Assembly: GCA_002419585.1 (NCBI GenBank)
Contig: DIGJ01000001.1
Span: 29,173-93,172, forward strand
Source of the DNA: Lachnoclostridium sp. UBA5725
GTDB taxonomy: Bacteria > Bacillota > Clostridia > Lachnospirales > Lachnospiraceae
Reading direction: 5' to 3'
Length of the DNA stretch: 64,000 bases
Shown: piece after piece, positions 26,401 to 34,245 of the stretch
Position numbering within the stretch: the stretch's first letter is position 1
Layout: each line of letters opens with the position of its first letter
Position numbers and translations under genes: made by a program
Notes under the pieces: model-generated
The model's database searches: none
The model's input: the letters and a program-made list of their open reading frames with translations, nothing else
What the model was told of the DNA's origin: nothing

Positions 26401-27619
26401 CGAAGTGAAATTATACAAAAGTTTTCGATTTAAGATTGTCCTTTATACCTTTCTAAGTATCATTTATACAGCAGCAACCGAGTTTTTGCTGTATCTAATA
26501 TTTCAAGGAATTAAGAAAATTTTGATACTAGATGAATACAAAGTTGAATCGATTGAACAAAACACCATGTTATACAGTAAACTAAGCAACAATGCGATTA
26601 GTAACAATATGCTAAATAACAGTGAATTCATGAACAACAATCTTACACCGCAAGCAGAGTCGATAAGAAGAGGCTATATGGGTGTGGGCATTTGCATTAT
26701 TATATTGATTAGCATTACTATTTTTGTTCTCTATTTTTTGTTGCTGACGAAAAAGTTTTCGCTGTATTTAAAAGAAATTGTATTGGGAATCGACAAGATT
26801 GCAAAAGGCGATTTGACGACGCGCATTCATCTAAAAGATGAAGATGAATTTTCCATTATCGGAGATCGTCTCAATGCCATGGCAGATGATATACGGCTTC
26901 TCATGGAAAATGAACGAAAAAATGAGAAGATGAAAAATGATTTAATTACGAATGTTGCACACGATTTGCGAACACCGCTTACTTCCATCATTGGGTATCT
27001 TGATATTACATTAAGGGATCCTAAACTGGAAGTGGATACTAGAAATAAATATATTCAGGTGGCTTTTGATAAAGCGCTTCGATTAGAAAAGCTAATTGGA
27101 GACTTGTTTAGTTTTACCAAGTTTAGTTCGGGAGAGATGAAGCTAAATTTAGCACCAATTGATATCGTAAAGCTTATGGAACAGATGGCAGATGAATTTT
27201 ATCCGGCTTTTCAGGAAGCTGATCTGAGCTTTGAATTCATTACAGAGTGCGAATCCGCCGTTGTTATTGCAGACGGAGATCTTTTGGCAAGAGCATTTTC
27301 AAACTTAATTAGCAATGCGGTCAAGTATGGAAAGAATGGAAAAAGCATCAAAATTCGTATTACACAGACCGAATGGGATGTTTCGGTATTAGTCATAAAC
27401 TATGGAGAAGTAATACCTAGGGCTGATCTTGAGCATGTGTTTGATCGTTTTTACAGGGTGGAAACTTCAAGAAATATAGAAACGGGTGGTACTGGTTTAG
27501 GGTTGGCGATTGCTAAAAAGGCAGTACTTATGCATAATGGAACGATTAAAGCTTCTAGCACACTAGAAGGTACTATATTTGAAATAACGTTAAAGAAGGA
27601 TAAAATTCATGAAAAATAG
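26390..27619 (+). CDS. sensor histidine kinase (VanS-like)
   Basis: About 409 residues. TM1 is about 14-40, then an external loop of about 60 residues rich in Asn, TM2 about 98-122, and HAMP to about 175. The dimerisation/phosphoacceptor domain has H191 in NVAHDLRTPLTSIIGYLD. The ATPase domain has NLISNAVKYG, DRFYRVETSR and GGTGLGLAIAKK. The start is uncertain: TTG at 26390 overlaps the regulator gene, and a GTG lies at 26405. It signals to the adjacent regulator. The external loop is too small to suggest a ligand. Confidence 0.93.
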   Translation: MKSSEVKLYKSFRFKIVLYTFLSIIYTAATEFLLYLIFQGIKKILILDEYKVESIEQNTMLYSKLSNNAISNNMLNNSEFMNNNLTPQAESIRRGYMGVGICIIILISITIFVLYFLLLTKKFSLYLKEIVLGIDKIAKGDLTTRIHLKDEDEFSIIGDRLNAMADDIRLLMENERKNEKMKNDLITNVAHDLRTPLTSIIGYLDITLRDPKLEVDTRNKYIQVAFDKALRLEKLIGDLFSFTKFSSGEMKLNLAPIDIVKLMEQMADEFYPAFQEADLSFEFITECESAVVIADGDLLARAFSNLISNAVKYGKNGKSIKIRITQTEWDVSVLVINYGEVIPRADLEHVFDRFYRVETSRNIETGGTGLGLAIAKKAVLMHNGTIKASSTLEGTIFEITLKKDKIHEK

Positions 27620-29792
27620 GTGTTATAGGTTAGTTTTTTTATTTCTATTAATCGTAAGCCTTTTTACAGGTTGTAGCAGCAAGACGGATTATTTGACGAG
27701 TACACAAGAAACAACCGAGGAAAATGAATCAATTACAGAAACGGATACCATGGAAGGAAATGGTCTTACGGTATCCGTCCAATTCGGTTATCAGAAATTT
27801 GTAAAGAGTGGAAGATATGCAAGATGTGTTGTTACGGTTGAAAATGAAGCAAAAGATTTCACTGGATCCATTCTCGTTGGATTTTCTTCTGGAAATGTTC
27901 GAGAAGTTGCATATAAAAAAGAGATTTCCGTGTTATCTAAGAAATCAGAACAATATGAAATTGCCATTCCGATGAATTCAAGAAGTGATGAGGTTACGGT
28001 TTCCATTCATGATGAAAAAGATTCACAGATTTTGACAAAAAAGATAAAGGTCAATCTAGCCTATAATAGTGATATGGCATATGTTGGTGTGCTGACAGAG
28101 GATGCCTCACATTTTGCATCCTTTGTTGGAAGTAAAGTAAAACTCTTTTTCTTGTCAAAAGAAGAATTTCCAGAAGATATTTTATGCCTTGATAGCTTAG
28201 ATGCGATTCTGATCGATGATTTCGATCTAAGTACGCTGACGCAGGGACAAAGAAATGCATTGGAACGTTTTTCCAAAGATGCAAGTGTTATTTCACTCGA
28301 CAAAAACTGGAATATTGAAAACGAATTAGAACAAAAGATAGAGGAACATTTAAGTACCAATTCAAAAATCCGTATTGAAAAGGAAGCAAATGGGAATATT
28401 GGTAATTATACAGCATATTCGAGTGCACAGGTAAAGGATACCAAAAAGTTACCTGGCTTGCTAAAATATGCAATTGCTATTCTTTGTTACCTTATTATAA
28501 TAGGCCCTCCACTTTATTTTGTACTAAAAAAAATAGATAAGCCTGGTGCGCTTTGGCCTTTGGTTCCGATTCTATCCGCGGTTTTTGCTTTGCTGATTTA
28601 TGGAATGGGTACGAAAACACGGTTGACACAACCATACATAGGATATCTGTCGATTATGGATATTGGGGTAGAGAATTCCCATGAACAGGTTTTGTTTACC
28701 TTAACATCACCTTATAATGCAGGATATGAGGTAACACTTCCAAAAGATTATAACATTGCCACTGTAAATAACGACTTGGGGTATATGGGAAGCAGTTATC
28801 TTAGCAACAAAATAGGTGGAAATCTAATGAATGAATTCAATACCAGCATTCATTGGGTGGAGGATGAAACAAAAATTACAGTTGCAGATAATGCTGCTTT
28901 TTCAAATGGATATTATAAAGCCGATCGAACATTGGATGGTGGAATGGACCTAAAAGGCGATATTCATATGTCAAAGGATTATAAGGTGACAGGTACCGTT
29001 ATGAATTCTACGGGATATAATCTGACAAATGCGTGTTTGTGTGTGGGAGATGTGTATGTTGTAATCGGAAATATAAAAGCCGGTGAAACGGTGATATTAG
29101 ACAACTTGCAACAAGAAATCCTGACTAGCTCAGTCGAGCTGTATGAAGAAAAAACATTAGAATATCTGGCGGGGGGCAATCCTAAAAACGACAAACGAAA
29201 CGTAAGAATGTCTAGAATATATAATGCATATCAGTATTTTTTGGAAGACAGAATGCTGGCATTTACAAAAGAGGACTGCGAACTCGTTGGATTTGCAGAA
29301 ACGGAACAAGAATCTGAAATTTTTGGTAAGATTAATTACCCAAAAGACGGAATATCAATGATAACGATGCAAGGAACTGCCAATTATACGTTAGATGAAA
29401 CAACATTTATACCAAATCTAGATGTTTACATGCATGCGGAAGATACGTATTACTACGATACCTATCGTTATATGAATAGCGATACCATGAAATTCCAACT
29501 TCAATTTGATAAGACGGATAAAATAACGTCTTTGATTTATTCGAAAGAGCTCAATAATGAGTTTAAAGAAGATAGTTGGAGTGGATTCAATGGTACAATA
29601 AAGGCGTACAACTATGTAACGCAGCAATATGATAACTTGTTTACTGGTGGTGAAAGGAAAACCATAAGCAACATATCACCATATCTTAGTAAGAATAACA
29701 GTATGTCACTTTTGATGGAAGCAAAGGCAGACAAACAAAACAATAAAACCATTACAATTCCAGTTTTATCGGCAGTAAAGGAGGCCAAGTAG
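27609..29792 (+). CDS. large membrane lipoprotein of unknown function
   Basis: 727 residues. A lipoprotein-type signal ends LFTGC (Cys22; Phe at -3 is atypical). An extracytoplasmic part with Ig-like character follows (about 40-270), then two TM helices (about 282-336) and a second extracytoplasmic part rich in Tyr and Thr. No family name comes to mind. It overlaps the kinase gene by 11 bases and is followed with no gap by an ABC ATPase gene, so it is probably part of one sensing and export unit. If Cys22 is lipidated, two helices place the C-terminal half outside again. Confidence 0.75.
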   Translation: MKNRCYRLVFLFLLIVSLFTGCSSKTDYLTSTQETTEENESITETDTMEGNGLTVSVQFGYQKFVKSGRYARCVVTVENEAKDFTGSILVGFSSGNVREVAYKKEISVLSKKSEQYEIAIPMNSRSDEVTVSIHDEKDSQILTKKIKVNLAYNSDMAYVGVLTEDASHFASFVGSKVKLFFLSKEEFPEDILCLDSLDAILIDDFDLSTLTQGQRNALERFSKDASVISLDKNWNIENELEQKIEEHLSTNSKIRIEKEANGNIGNYTAYSSAQVKDTKKLPGLLKYAIAILCYLIIIGPPLYFVLKKIDKPGALWPLVPILSAVFALLIYGMGTKTRLTQPYIGYLSIMDIGVENSHEQVLFTLTSPYNAGYEVTLPKDYNIATVNNDLGYMGSSYLSNKIGGNLMNEFNTSIHWVEDETKITVADNAAFSNGYYKADRTLDGGMDLKGDIHMSKDYKVTGTVMNSTGYNLTNACLCVGDVYVVIGNIKAGETVILDNLQQEILTSSVELYEEKTLEYLAGGNPKNDKRNVRMSRIYNAYQYFLEDRMLAFTKEDCELVGFAETEQESEIFGKINYPKDGISMITMQGTANYTLDETTFIPNLDVYMHAEDTYYYDTYRYMNSDTMKFQLQFDKTDKITSLIYSKELNNEFKEDSWSGFNGTIKAYNYVTQQYDNLFTGGERKTISNISPYLSKNNSMSLLMEAKADKQNNKTITIPVLSAVKEAK

Positions 29793-30734
29793 ATGTTAGA
29801 AATACAAGGTTTATACAAACATTACGGCAAATTTACGGCATTGAATGGTCTTAACTTAGAACTAAAAAAAGGGGAACTTTTCGGATTTGTTGGACCAAAT
29901 GGAGCAGGAAAAACAACGACAATGAAAATCGTTTCAGGCCTTTTAAACGCTGATGCAGGAGACGTTTTCGTAGACGGGATTAATATTCGAAAAGATAAGA
30001 AAAAGTTAAAAGAAAAGATTGGATATATGCCAGATTTCTTCGGTGTCTATGACAATCTAAAGGTTGTAGAATACATGGAGTTTTACGCATCTATTTACGG
30101 AATAGAAGGAAAACCAGCCAAGAAATTGATTTATGAACTGCTCGAATTAGTGAATCTTTCGGAGTGTGCAGGAAATTATGTGGATGGGCTGTCTAGAGGA
30201 ATGAAGCAAAGATTATGTTTGGCAAGATGCTTAATCCATGACCCGGAGCTACTTATTCTTGATGAACCAGCATCTGGTCTGGATCCTCGCGCAAGATTTG
30301 AGATGAAGGAAATACTTCGAAATCTTAATCATAAGGGAAAGACGATTATCATTAGTTCGCACATTTTGCCTGAATTGTCACAAATGTGTTCGACCATCGG
30401 AATTATCCAAAAAGGAACGATGGTTCTAAAGGGTACGGTAGAAGAAATCATGCAACAGATGAATGTATCGAATCCACTTCTGATTCAGGTGGTAGAAGGG
30501 CAGGATAAAGTGATTTCCTTATTAAAGAGGAATCCTTTTGTAGAAAACATTGCAATAAAAGGTAGCAATTATTCCATTGGTTTCAAAGGTAATAAGGTGG
30601 AGGAAGCAAATCTTCTTCATTCATTAATCGAAAATGATATTCGAATATCATCTTTCTTTCGACAGGAAGGTACATTAGAATCGTTGTTTATACAGATAAC
30701 AAAAGAAGAGGAGGGTGAAAAGATTGAAGTTTAG
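29793..30734 (+). CDS. ABC transporter ATPase
   Basis: 313 residues. Walker A GPNGAGKTT (about 34-42), signature LSRGMKQRLCLAR, Walker B LLILDEPASGLDP, H-loop IIISSHIL. The C-terminal part of about 100 residues is typical of ABC-2-linked ATPases. AAGGAGG overlaps the end of the lipoprotein gene and the ATG follows its stop directly. It pairs with the permease downstream. Confidence 0.94.
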   Translation: MLEIQGLYKHYGKFTALNGLNLELKKGELFGFVGPNGAGKTTTMKIVSGLLNADAGDVFVDGINIRKDKKKLKEKIGYMPDFFGVYDNLKVVEYMEFYASIYGIEGKPAKKLIYELLELVNLSECAGNYVDGLSRGMKQRLCLARCLIHDPELLILDEPASGLDPRARFEMKEILRNLNHKGKTIIISSHILPELSQMCSTIGIIQKGTMVLKGTVEEIMQQMNVSNPLLIQVVEGQDKVISLLKRNPFVENIAIKGSNYSIGFKGNKVEEANLLHSLIENDIRISSFFRQEGTLESLFIQITKEEEGEKIEV

Positions 30735-31626
30735 AATGAATCCGGTATATAAAAAAGAGCTTAAAATAAGCGTTCGAACAGTCCGAATGGCAATGATTAT
30801 ACTAGGATACAACGCAGTTCTAGCATTAATTGGCCTTTTATCTTTTTACTTTACTTTTAATTATAGTTTTAACAATAACATCGATTATTCAGGAATTTTA
30901 CAGATTTACTTGATTTTGGCGGTGATTGAGTTTGGGCTTGTGCTATTTGTTGTTCCGGCATTTACCGCAAGCGCAATATCGGGTGAGCGGGAAAAACAGA
31001 CACTCGAGATATTACTTACAACAAAGCTAAAACCCTCTCAAATTATATTTGGTAAACTGTTGTCTTCGATTAGTAGTACGTTATTGCTGGTGTTTTCGAG
31101 CCTACCAATATTAGCGATTGTCTTTTCTATTGGTGGCATTCGATTATTTGACTTGATTCAGCTTATGCTTTTTTGCGTAACAACGGCAATTTTTGTCGGT
31201 AGCATTGGTATTTTCTTTTCTACCTGTTTTAAAAAGACGGTTCCTTCTACGGTATTCACATATGGGAGCATTATTTTGCTGGTTATTGGAACACTGGCAA
31301 TCATCGCGGTAAGTTATATGATTGGAGTGCGAAATTATGACAATCTGTATTCTGCAAGCAGCACGATGATAGAATACAATCCTCCGGGAGTTGGGCATGC
31401 GATTAATTTGTTGCTTATCAATCCCGCAGTTAGTCTTTTAGCATTATTGAGCAAGCAGTTTGGCAGCCCAAGTTATCTTTCCAGTCTTCTTTCTCATTAC
31501 GGTAAGACAAATACTGTGATTTTCGACCACTGGTATGCGATTAGTATACTGATACAGATGTTACTTGCAGTTGTACTCCTTTGTATTTCGGTTCGAACAT
31601 TAGATCCCTTAAAAAATAAAAAATAA
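30724..31626 (+). CDS. ABC-2 type permease
   Basis: About 300 residues with six hydrophobic segments. The cytoplasmic motif SGEREKQTLEILLTTKLKPSQIIFGKLL is typical of ABC-2 permeases. The start codon is uncertain. A GTG at 30715 abuts the SD AGGAGGG directly, whereas TTG at 30724 has a 9-base spacing and is preferred; an ATG at 30736 is also possible. It works with the ATPase encoded just upstream. The substrate is unknown. A terminator follows. Confidence 0.9.
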   Translation: MKFRMNPVYKKELKISVRTVRMAMIILGYNAVLALIGLLSFYFTFNYSFNNNIDYSGILQIYLILAVIEFGLVLFVVPAFTASAISGEREKQTLEILLTTKLKPSQIIFGKLLSSISSTLLLVFSSLPILAIVFSIGGIRLFDLIQLMLFCVTTAIFVGSIGIFFSTCFKKTVPSTVFTYGSIILLVIGTLAIIAVSYMIGVRNYDNLYSASSTMIEYNPPGVGHAINLLLINPAVSLLALLSKQFGSPSYLSSLLSHYGKTNTVIFDHWYAISILIQMLLAVVLLCISVRTLDPLKNKK

Positions 31627-31638
31627 AACGATAAAAAT

Positions 31639-31678
31639 GCCACCAAACTATGTTAAAACATAACGTTGGTGGCTTTTT
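31639..31678 (+). terminator. terminator of the two-component/ABC unit
   Basis: GCCACCAA (31639-31646) pairs with TTGGTGGC (31666-31673), with further pairing inside, followed by five T. The next 130 bases hold nothing recognisable. Confidence 0.88.
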
Positions 31679-31813
31679 AATTGAAACTATGAAAATGGAA
31701 GAAGAAAAATATATTTATATATTAGCATAAAAAATGGAAAAAGGATAGAGCTTTTTTGAAAATAATTAAAAATATTTTAATATCAAATAAATTACGTAAG
31801 AAAAAATTAAGAA

Positions 31814-32614
31814 TTATAAGGGTGGGTTGAAGTTTTTGATCCTCTTCGAAACCTTTATTTTACTATATATTTCATTGTATTCTTCTTGGTTTAGCTTGTT
31901 GATGAAATTGCGCGGAAATTCTTTTGTCAGTCCTTTTTCTACTAAAAGATCTGCTGCTTTATTATAAGCGATTGCAGCTTCATCCTCGCAGGAGTATCTT
32001 CCTATAATATAATCTCCATTGATGTGTATTTTACTTACATAGATCGAAACACCTTTTTGTGTTACTTGTTGTACTCCGTGATACTTATTTATAATAGCGA
32101 TGTTTTCGTAGCGATAATCAGTATCATCTCCATTCATAAAAAGAAAATCGCGCCCTGGTACTGCAAAGTTTTTAATACCATATCGGGAAAGTATATTTAC
32201 CTGCATTCCAAAGTCAGCAACAAATAAGTGGCCCCCACGCTTCATGATTTGGTGATTGGCATAATAAAACAAATCATCCACTGCAAATTTCAGTGGGGTT
32301 TTCTGCTCTAAATAATATTCGAAGAAACGATGCCGAATATAGATTGGTGTTTTGAAATAAATTCCGTTGTCTCGAAAGTTAATTAAAATCACCCACTTAT
32401 GAAAGGAGAGAACGTGCTCTTTCGGAGAATACGAATTGATTTGATATGAGGGGGTTGTTAGTATGGCGTTAGCTAATTGATACGCCTGATGGGCAGAAGT
32501 TTCCTGTGGGAAGCTTCCTAAACTAATATGCTTGTTTTTATAGGTAATGGAGGAACGATAATAGGTTTCTCCATTTTTCTTTTTTGCAGGGTATACACCG
32601 GGGAGACGAGTCAT
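31814..32614 (-). CDS. protein with two AP2-like DNA-binding domains
   Basis: 266 residues. An N-terminal AP2-like unit (about 5-50) contains GVYPAKKKNGETYYRSSITY. A second, clearer AP2 unit (about 178-225) contains GVSIYVSKIHINGDYIIGRYSCEDEAAIAYNKAADLL. Between them, FMNGDDTDYRYENIAIIN resembles the end of HNH homing-endonuclease motifs, but the catalytic His pair is not evident. AP2 units in bacteria are mostly in mobile endonucleases and integrases; this one looks like a stand-alone DNA-binding protein or a domesticated HNH-AP2 endonuclease. SD GAGGAT precedes the ATG on the minus strand. Its leader has interleaved inverted repeats. Confidence 0.65.
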   Translation of the reverse strand: MTRLPGVYPAKKKNGETYYRSSITYKNKHISLGSFPQETSAHQAYQLANAILTTPSYQINSYSPKEHVLSFHKWVILINFRDNGIYFKTPIYIRHRFFEYYLEQKTPLKFAVDDLFYYANHQIMKRGGHLFVADFGMQVNILSRYGIKNFAVPGRDFLFMNGDDTDYRYENIAIINKYHGVQQVTQKGVSIYVSKIHINGDYIIGRYSCEDEAAIAYNKAADLLVEKGLTKEFPRNFINKLNQEEYNEIYSKIKVSKRIKNFNPPL

Positions 32615-32624
32615 ATTTTATCCT

Positions 32625-32709
32625 CATTTCTGCGCTGCTTCCTCGCATATCAAGTTTGCGCGCGCAGCGCAGACACAAACTTGTAGTGTGAATGTTATTT
32701 GTTCACACT
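32625..32709 (-). promoter_or_regulatory. interleaved inverted repeats in the leader of the AP2 gene
   Basis: Three perfect inverted repeats are seen: CTGCGCTGC/GCAGCGCAG (32630-32638 with 32664-32672), CAAGTTTG/CAAACTTG (32651-32658 with 32676-32683) and AGTGTGAA/TTCACACT (32685-32692 with 32702-32709). The first two overlap in an interleaved order, so both cannot form as simple hairpins at once. The block is locally GC-rich in an AT-rich gap. Confidence 0.6.
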
Positions 32710-33060
32710 CATCTTCTTGCTTTTTTAGTTTACCATATAAAAAAGAGATGGAAAAGAGAGAAAACGACATAAAATGACAAATAAAATTTGTGGAAAAACA
32801 GGTGGTATATTTTGAGAAAAATAGGATAGAATATTACATAAATGTTACATCAAAAACTTAAAAAACAGCGAAAAAACGTTTCTACAGCACTAGAATAGTA
32901 AAATATATAAAAATAAGTTAACAATTCGTTAATAATTAATGCAAAATACAATTGACATAATGCATATAAAAATATCGATAGACCACCATTATATAGTGCA
33001 ATATTAACATATAAAGGAAAAATATGGAAACAACTTAGAGTGGTATTTCCTGAAAATTAG
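32710..33060. other. AT-rich gap with no gene
   Basis: This stretch is very AT-rich with frequent stops in all frames. A TTGACA at about 32952 lacks a convincing -10 at the right distance. A segment near 33012-33033 (AGGAAAAATATGGAAACAA) recurs at 33118-33137 with one change, just before the SleB-like gene. Confidence 0.5.
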
Positions 33061-33069
33061 CAAAACTTA

Positions 33070-33097
33070 TTGACACAAAATTAGTAGATGCTATAAT
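33070..33097 (+). promoter_or_regulatory. promoter of the SleB-like gene
   Basis: TTGACA (33070-33075), a 16-base spacer and TATAAT (33092-33097) preceded by TGC, an extended -10. It is one of the strongest promoters in the window. Confidence 0.88.
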
Positions 33098-33161
33098 CCA
33101 TGTAGTTCCATTTTATACAGGAAAAACATGGAAACAAAAAAGAAAGAAATGAGGAAGTATT

Positions 33162-33863
33162 ATGCAAAAACAACACTCGTTTCTTCTAAGTGCTAAGAGC
33201 AAAGTATGGTTGTTTGCAATTATTTATTGCATCATGGTAGGTGCTCTGATCTACAGTACAGGTGACGCACAAGCAGAAAGTGAAACAACTTCAATTGTCT
33301 ATGCTCAGGGTAAGACAGTGGTTGCTACAGCAAATGCGCAAGAAGAAACAATGGATAGCACGCAGATACCTCTTGAGGAAGAAGCTGGGGTGCAAATGGA
33401 GGAAAGCGCTCAGGCGATGCAACTTCAATTAGCAGATGAAATTGCAAGTGCAGAAAAGACAAGAAGAGAATTAGAAGAAAAGAAAATATATTTATCCAAA
33501 TCGGATACCGAAATTTTGTACAGAATCGTTGAGGCAGAGGCAACAGGTCAAGAGATTGAAGGAAAGATGCTGGTAGCCAATGTAATATTAAATCGAGTAA
33601 ACAGTGATGAATTTCCGGATACAGTGGAAGATGTAGTATTTGCGAACAAACAGTTTTCACCAATACGTGATGGCCGGTATTATAAAGTTACAATTACAAA
33701 AGAAACGAAAGAGGCTGTCGAACGAGTATTGAATGGAGATGATGAATCCCATGGTGCGGTCTATTTTATGTCAAGAAAGAGAGCAAGTGCCAAGAATGTG
33801 AGCTGGTTTGATAATCACCTAACTAGAGTTGCTGTTTATGGGGCTCATGAATTTTATAAATAA
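33162..33863 (+). CDS. SleB/CwlJ-type cell wall hydrolase
   Basis: 233 residues. A signal/anchor helix (about 14-36) is followed by a low-complexity linker rich in Glu and Gln (to about 110) and a hydrolase_2 domain (115-233). The domain starts TEILYRIVEAEATGQEIEGK (E124 or E126 is the likely catalytic acid), continues with VANVILNRV and ends with VYGAHEFYK. SleB-type enzymes are lytic transglycosylases acting on spore cortex, but vegetative homologues with a linker are common. There is no peptidoglycan-binding domain. GAGGAAG precedes the ATG. It has its own strong promoter and a family B palindrome downstream. Confidence 0.88.
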   Translation: MQKQHSFLLSAKSKVWLFAIIYCIMVGALIYSTGDAQAESETTSIVYAQGKTVVATANAQEETMDSTQIPLEEEAGVQMEESAQAMQLQLADEIASAEKTRRELEEKKIYLSKSDTEILYRIVEAEATGQEIEGKMLVANVILNRVNSDEFPDTVEDVVFANKQFSPIRDGRYYKVTITKETKEAVERVLNGDDESHGAVYFMSRKRASAKNVSWFDNHLTRVAVYGAHEFYK

Positions 33864-33878
33864 CCGGAAGGGAAAGAC

Positions 33879-34073
33879 GTGGAAGCTTTGTGTTGCTACG
33901 CTCCCTCATATACCGGTCGTTCAAAAAACAAACGCATAAACATGAATTGGAACCTCTGAGCAATCGACAATTCACTCTTTGGGAGTGAATTGTCGATTGA
34001 GTTTCAAATTCATATGCTAAATGATTTTTTGAACGACCGGTATATGAGGGAGCTGGCAACACAAAGCTTCCAC
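33879..34073 (+). repeat. long palindromic element, family B, copy 3
   Basis: Perfect stems are 18 bp (33879-33896 with 34056-34073), 28 bp (33901-33928 with 34025-34052), 7 bp (33942-33948 with 34007-34013) and an apical 16 bp (33962-33977 with 33983-33998), loop TTTGG. It shares GCATAAACAT, AACCTCT, CTC/GAG at the loop, GAGTTT and ATATGCTAAA with the other copies; the stem sequences are unrelated. It fills most of the 33864-34165 gap. Confidence 0.87.
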
Positions 34074-34165
34074 TTTTTTGCTGCCGGTAGGTTAAAATAT
34101 ATTTTAAAATCCGTAAGTATCGTGAGTATAATTGTGGCACTTTATCGTATTAACTTTAAATAGTG

Positions 34166-34194
34166 TTGCAAGTGAAAGTAATACATGTTATAAT
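34166..34194 (+). promoter_or_regulatory. promoter of thrC
   Basis: TTGCAA (34166-34171), a 17-base spacer and a perfect TATAAT (34189-34194). No T-box or other leader motif fits in the remaining 50 bases. Confidence 0.75.
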
Positions 34195-34245
34195 CCTCAC
34201 AAGTTATTTTTATATTAATTGACAGAAGTAGAAGGAGAAATGAAG

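Noticed and set aside
24769..27619. vancomycin-resistance operon
   Set aside because: Only VanZ-, VanR- and VanS-like genes are present; ligase, dehydrogenase and dipeptidase genes are absent, so resistance cannot be claimed.
33128..33196. upstream open frame overlapping the SleB-like start
   Set aside because: An ATG with a few Lys codons reads into another frame, but there is no convincing ribosome site.
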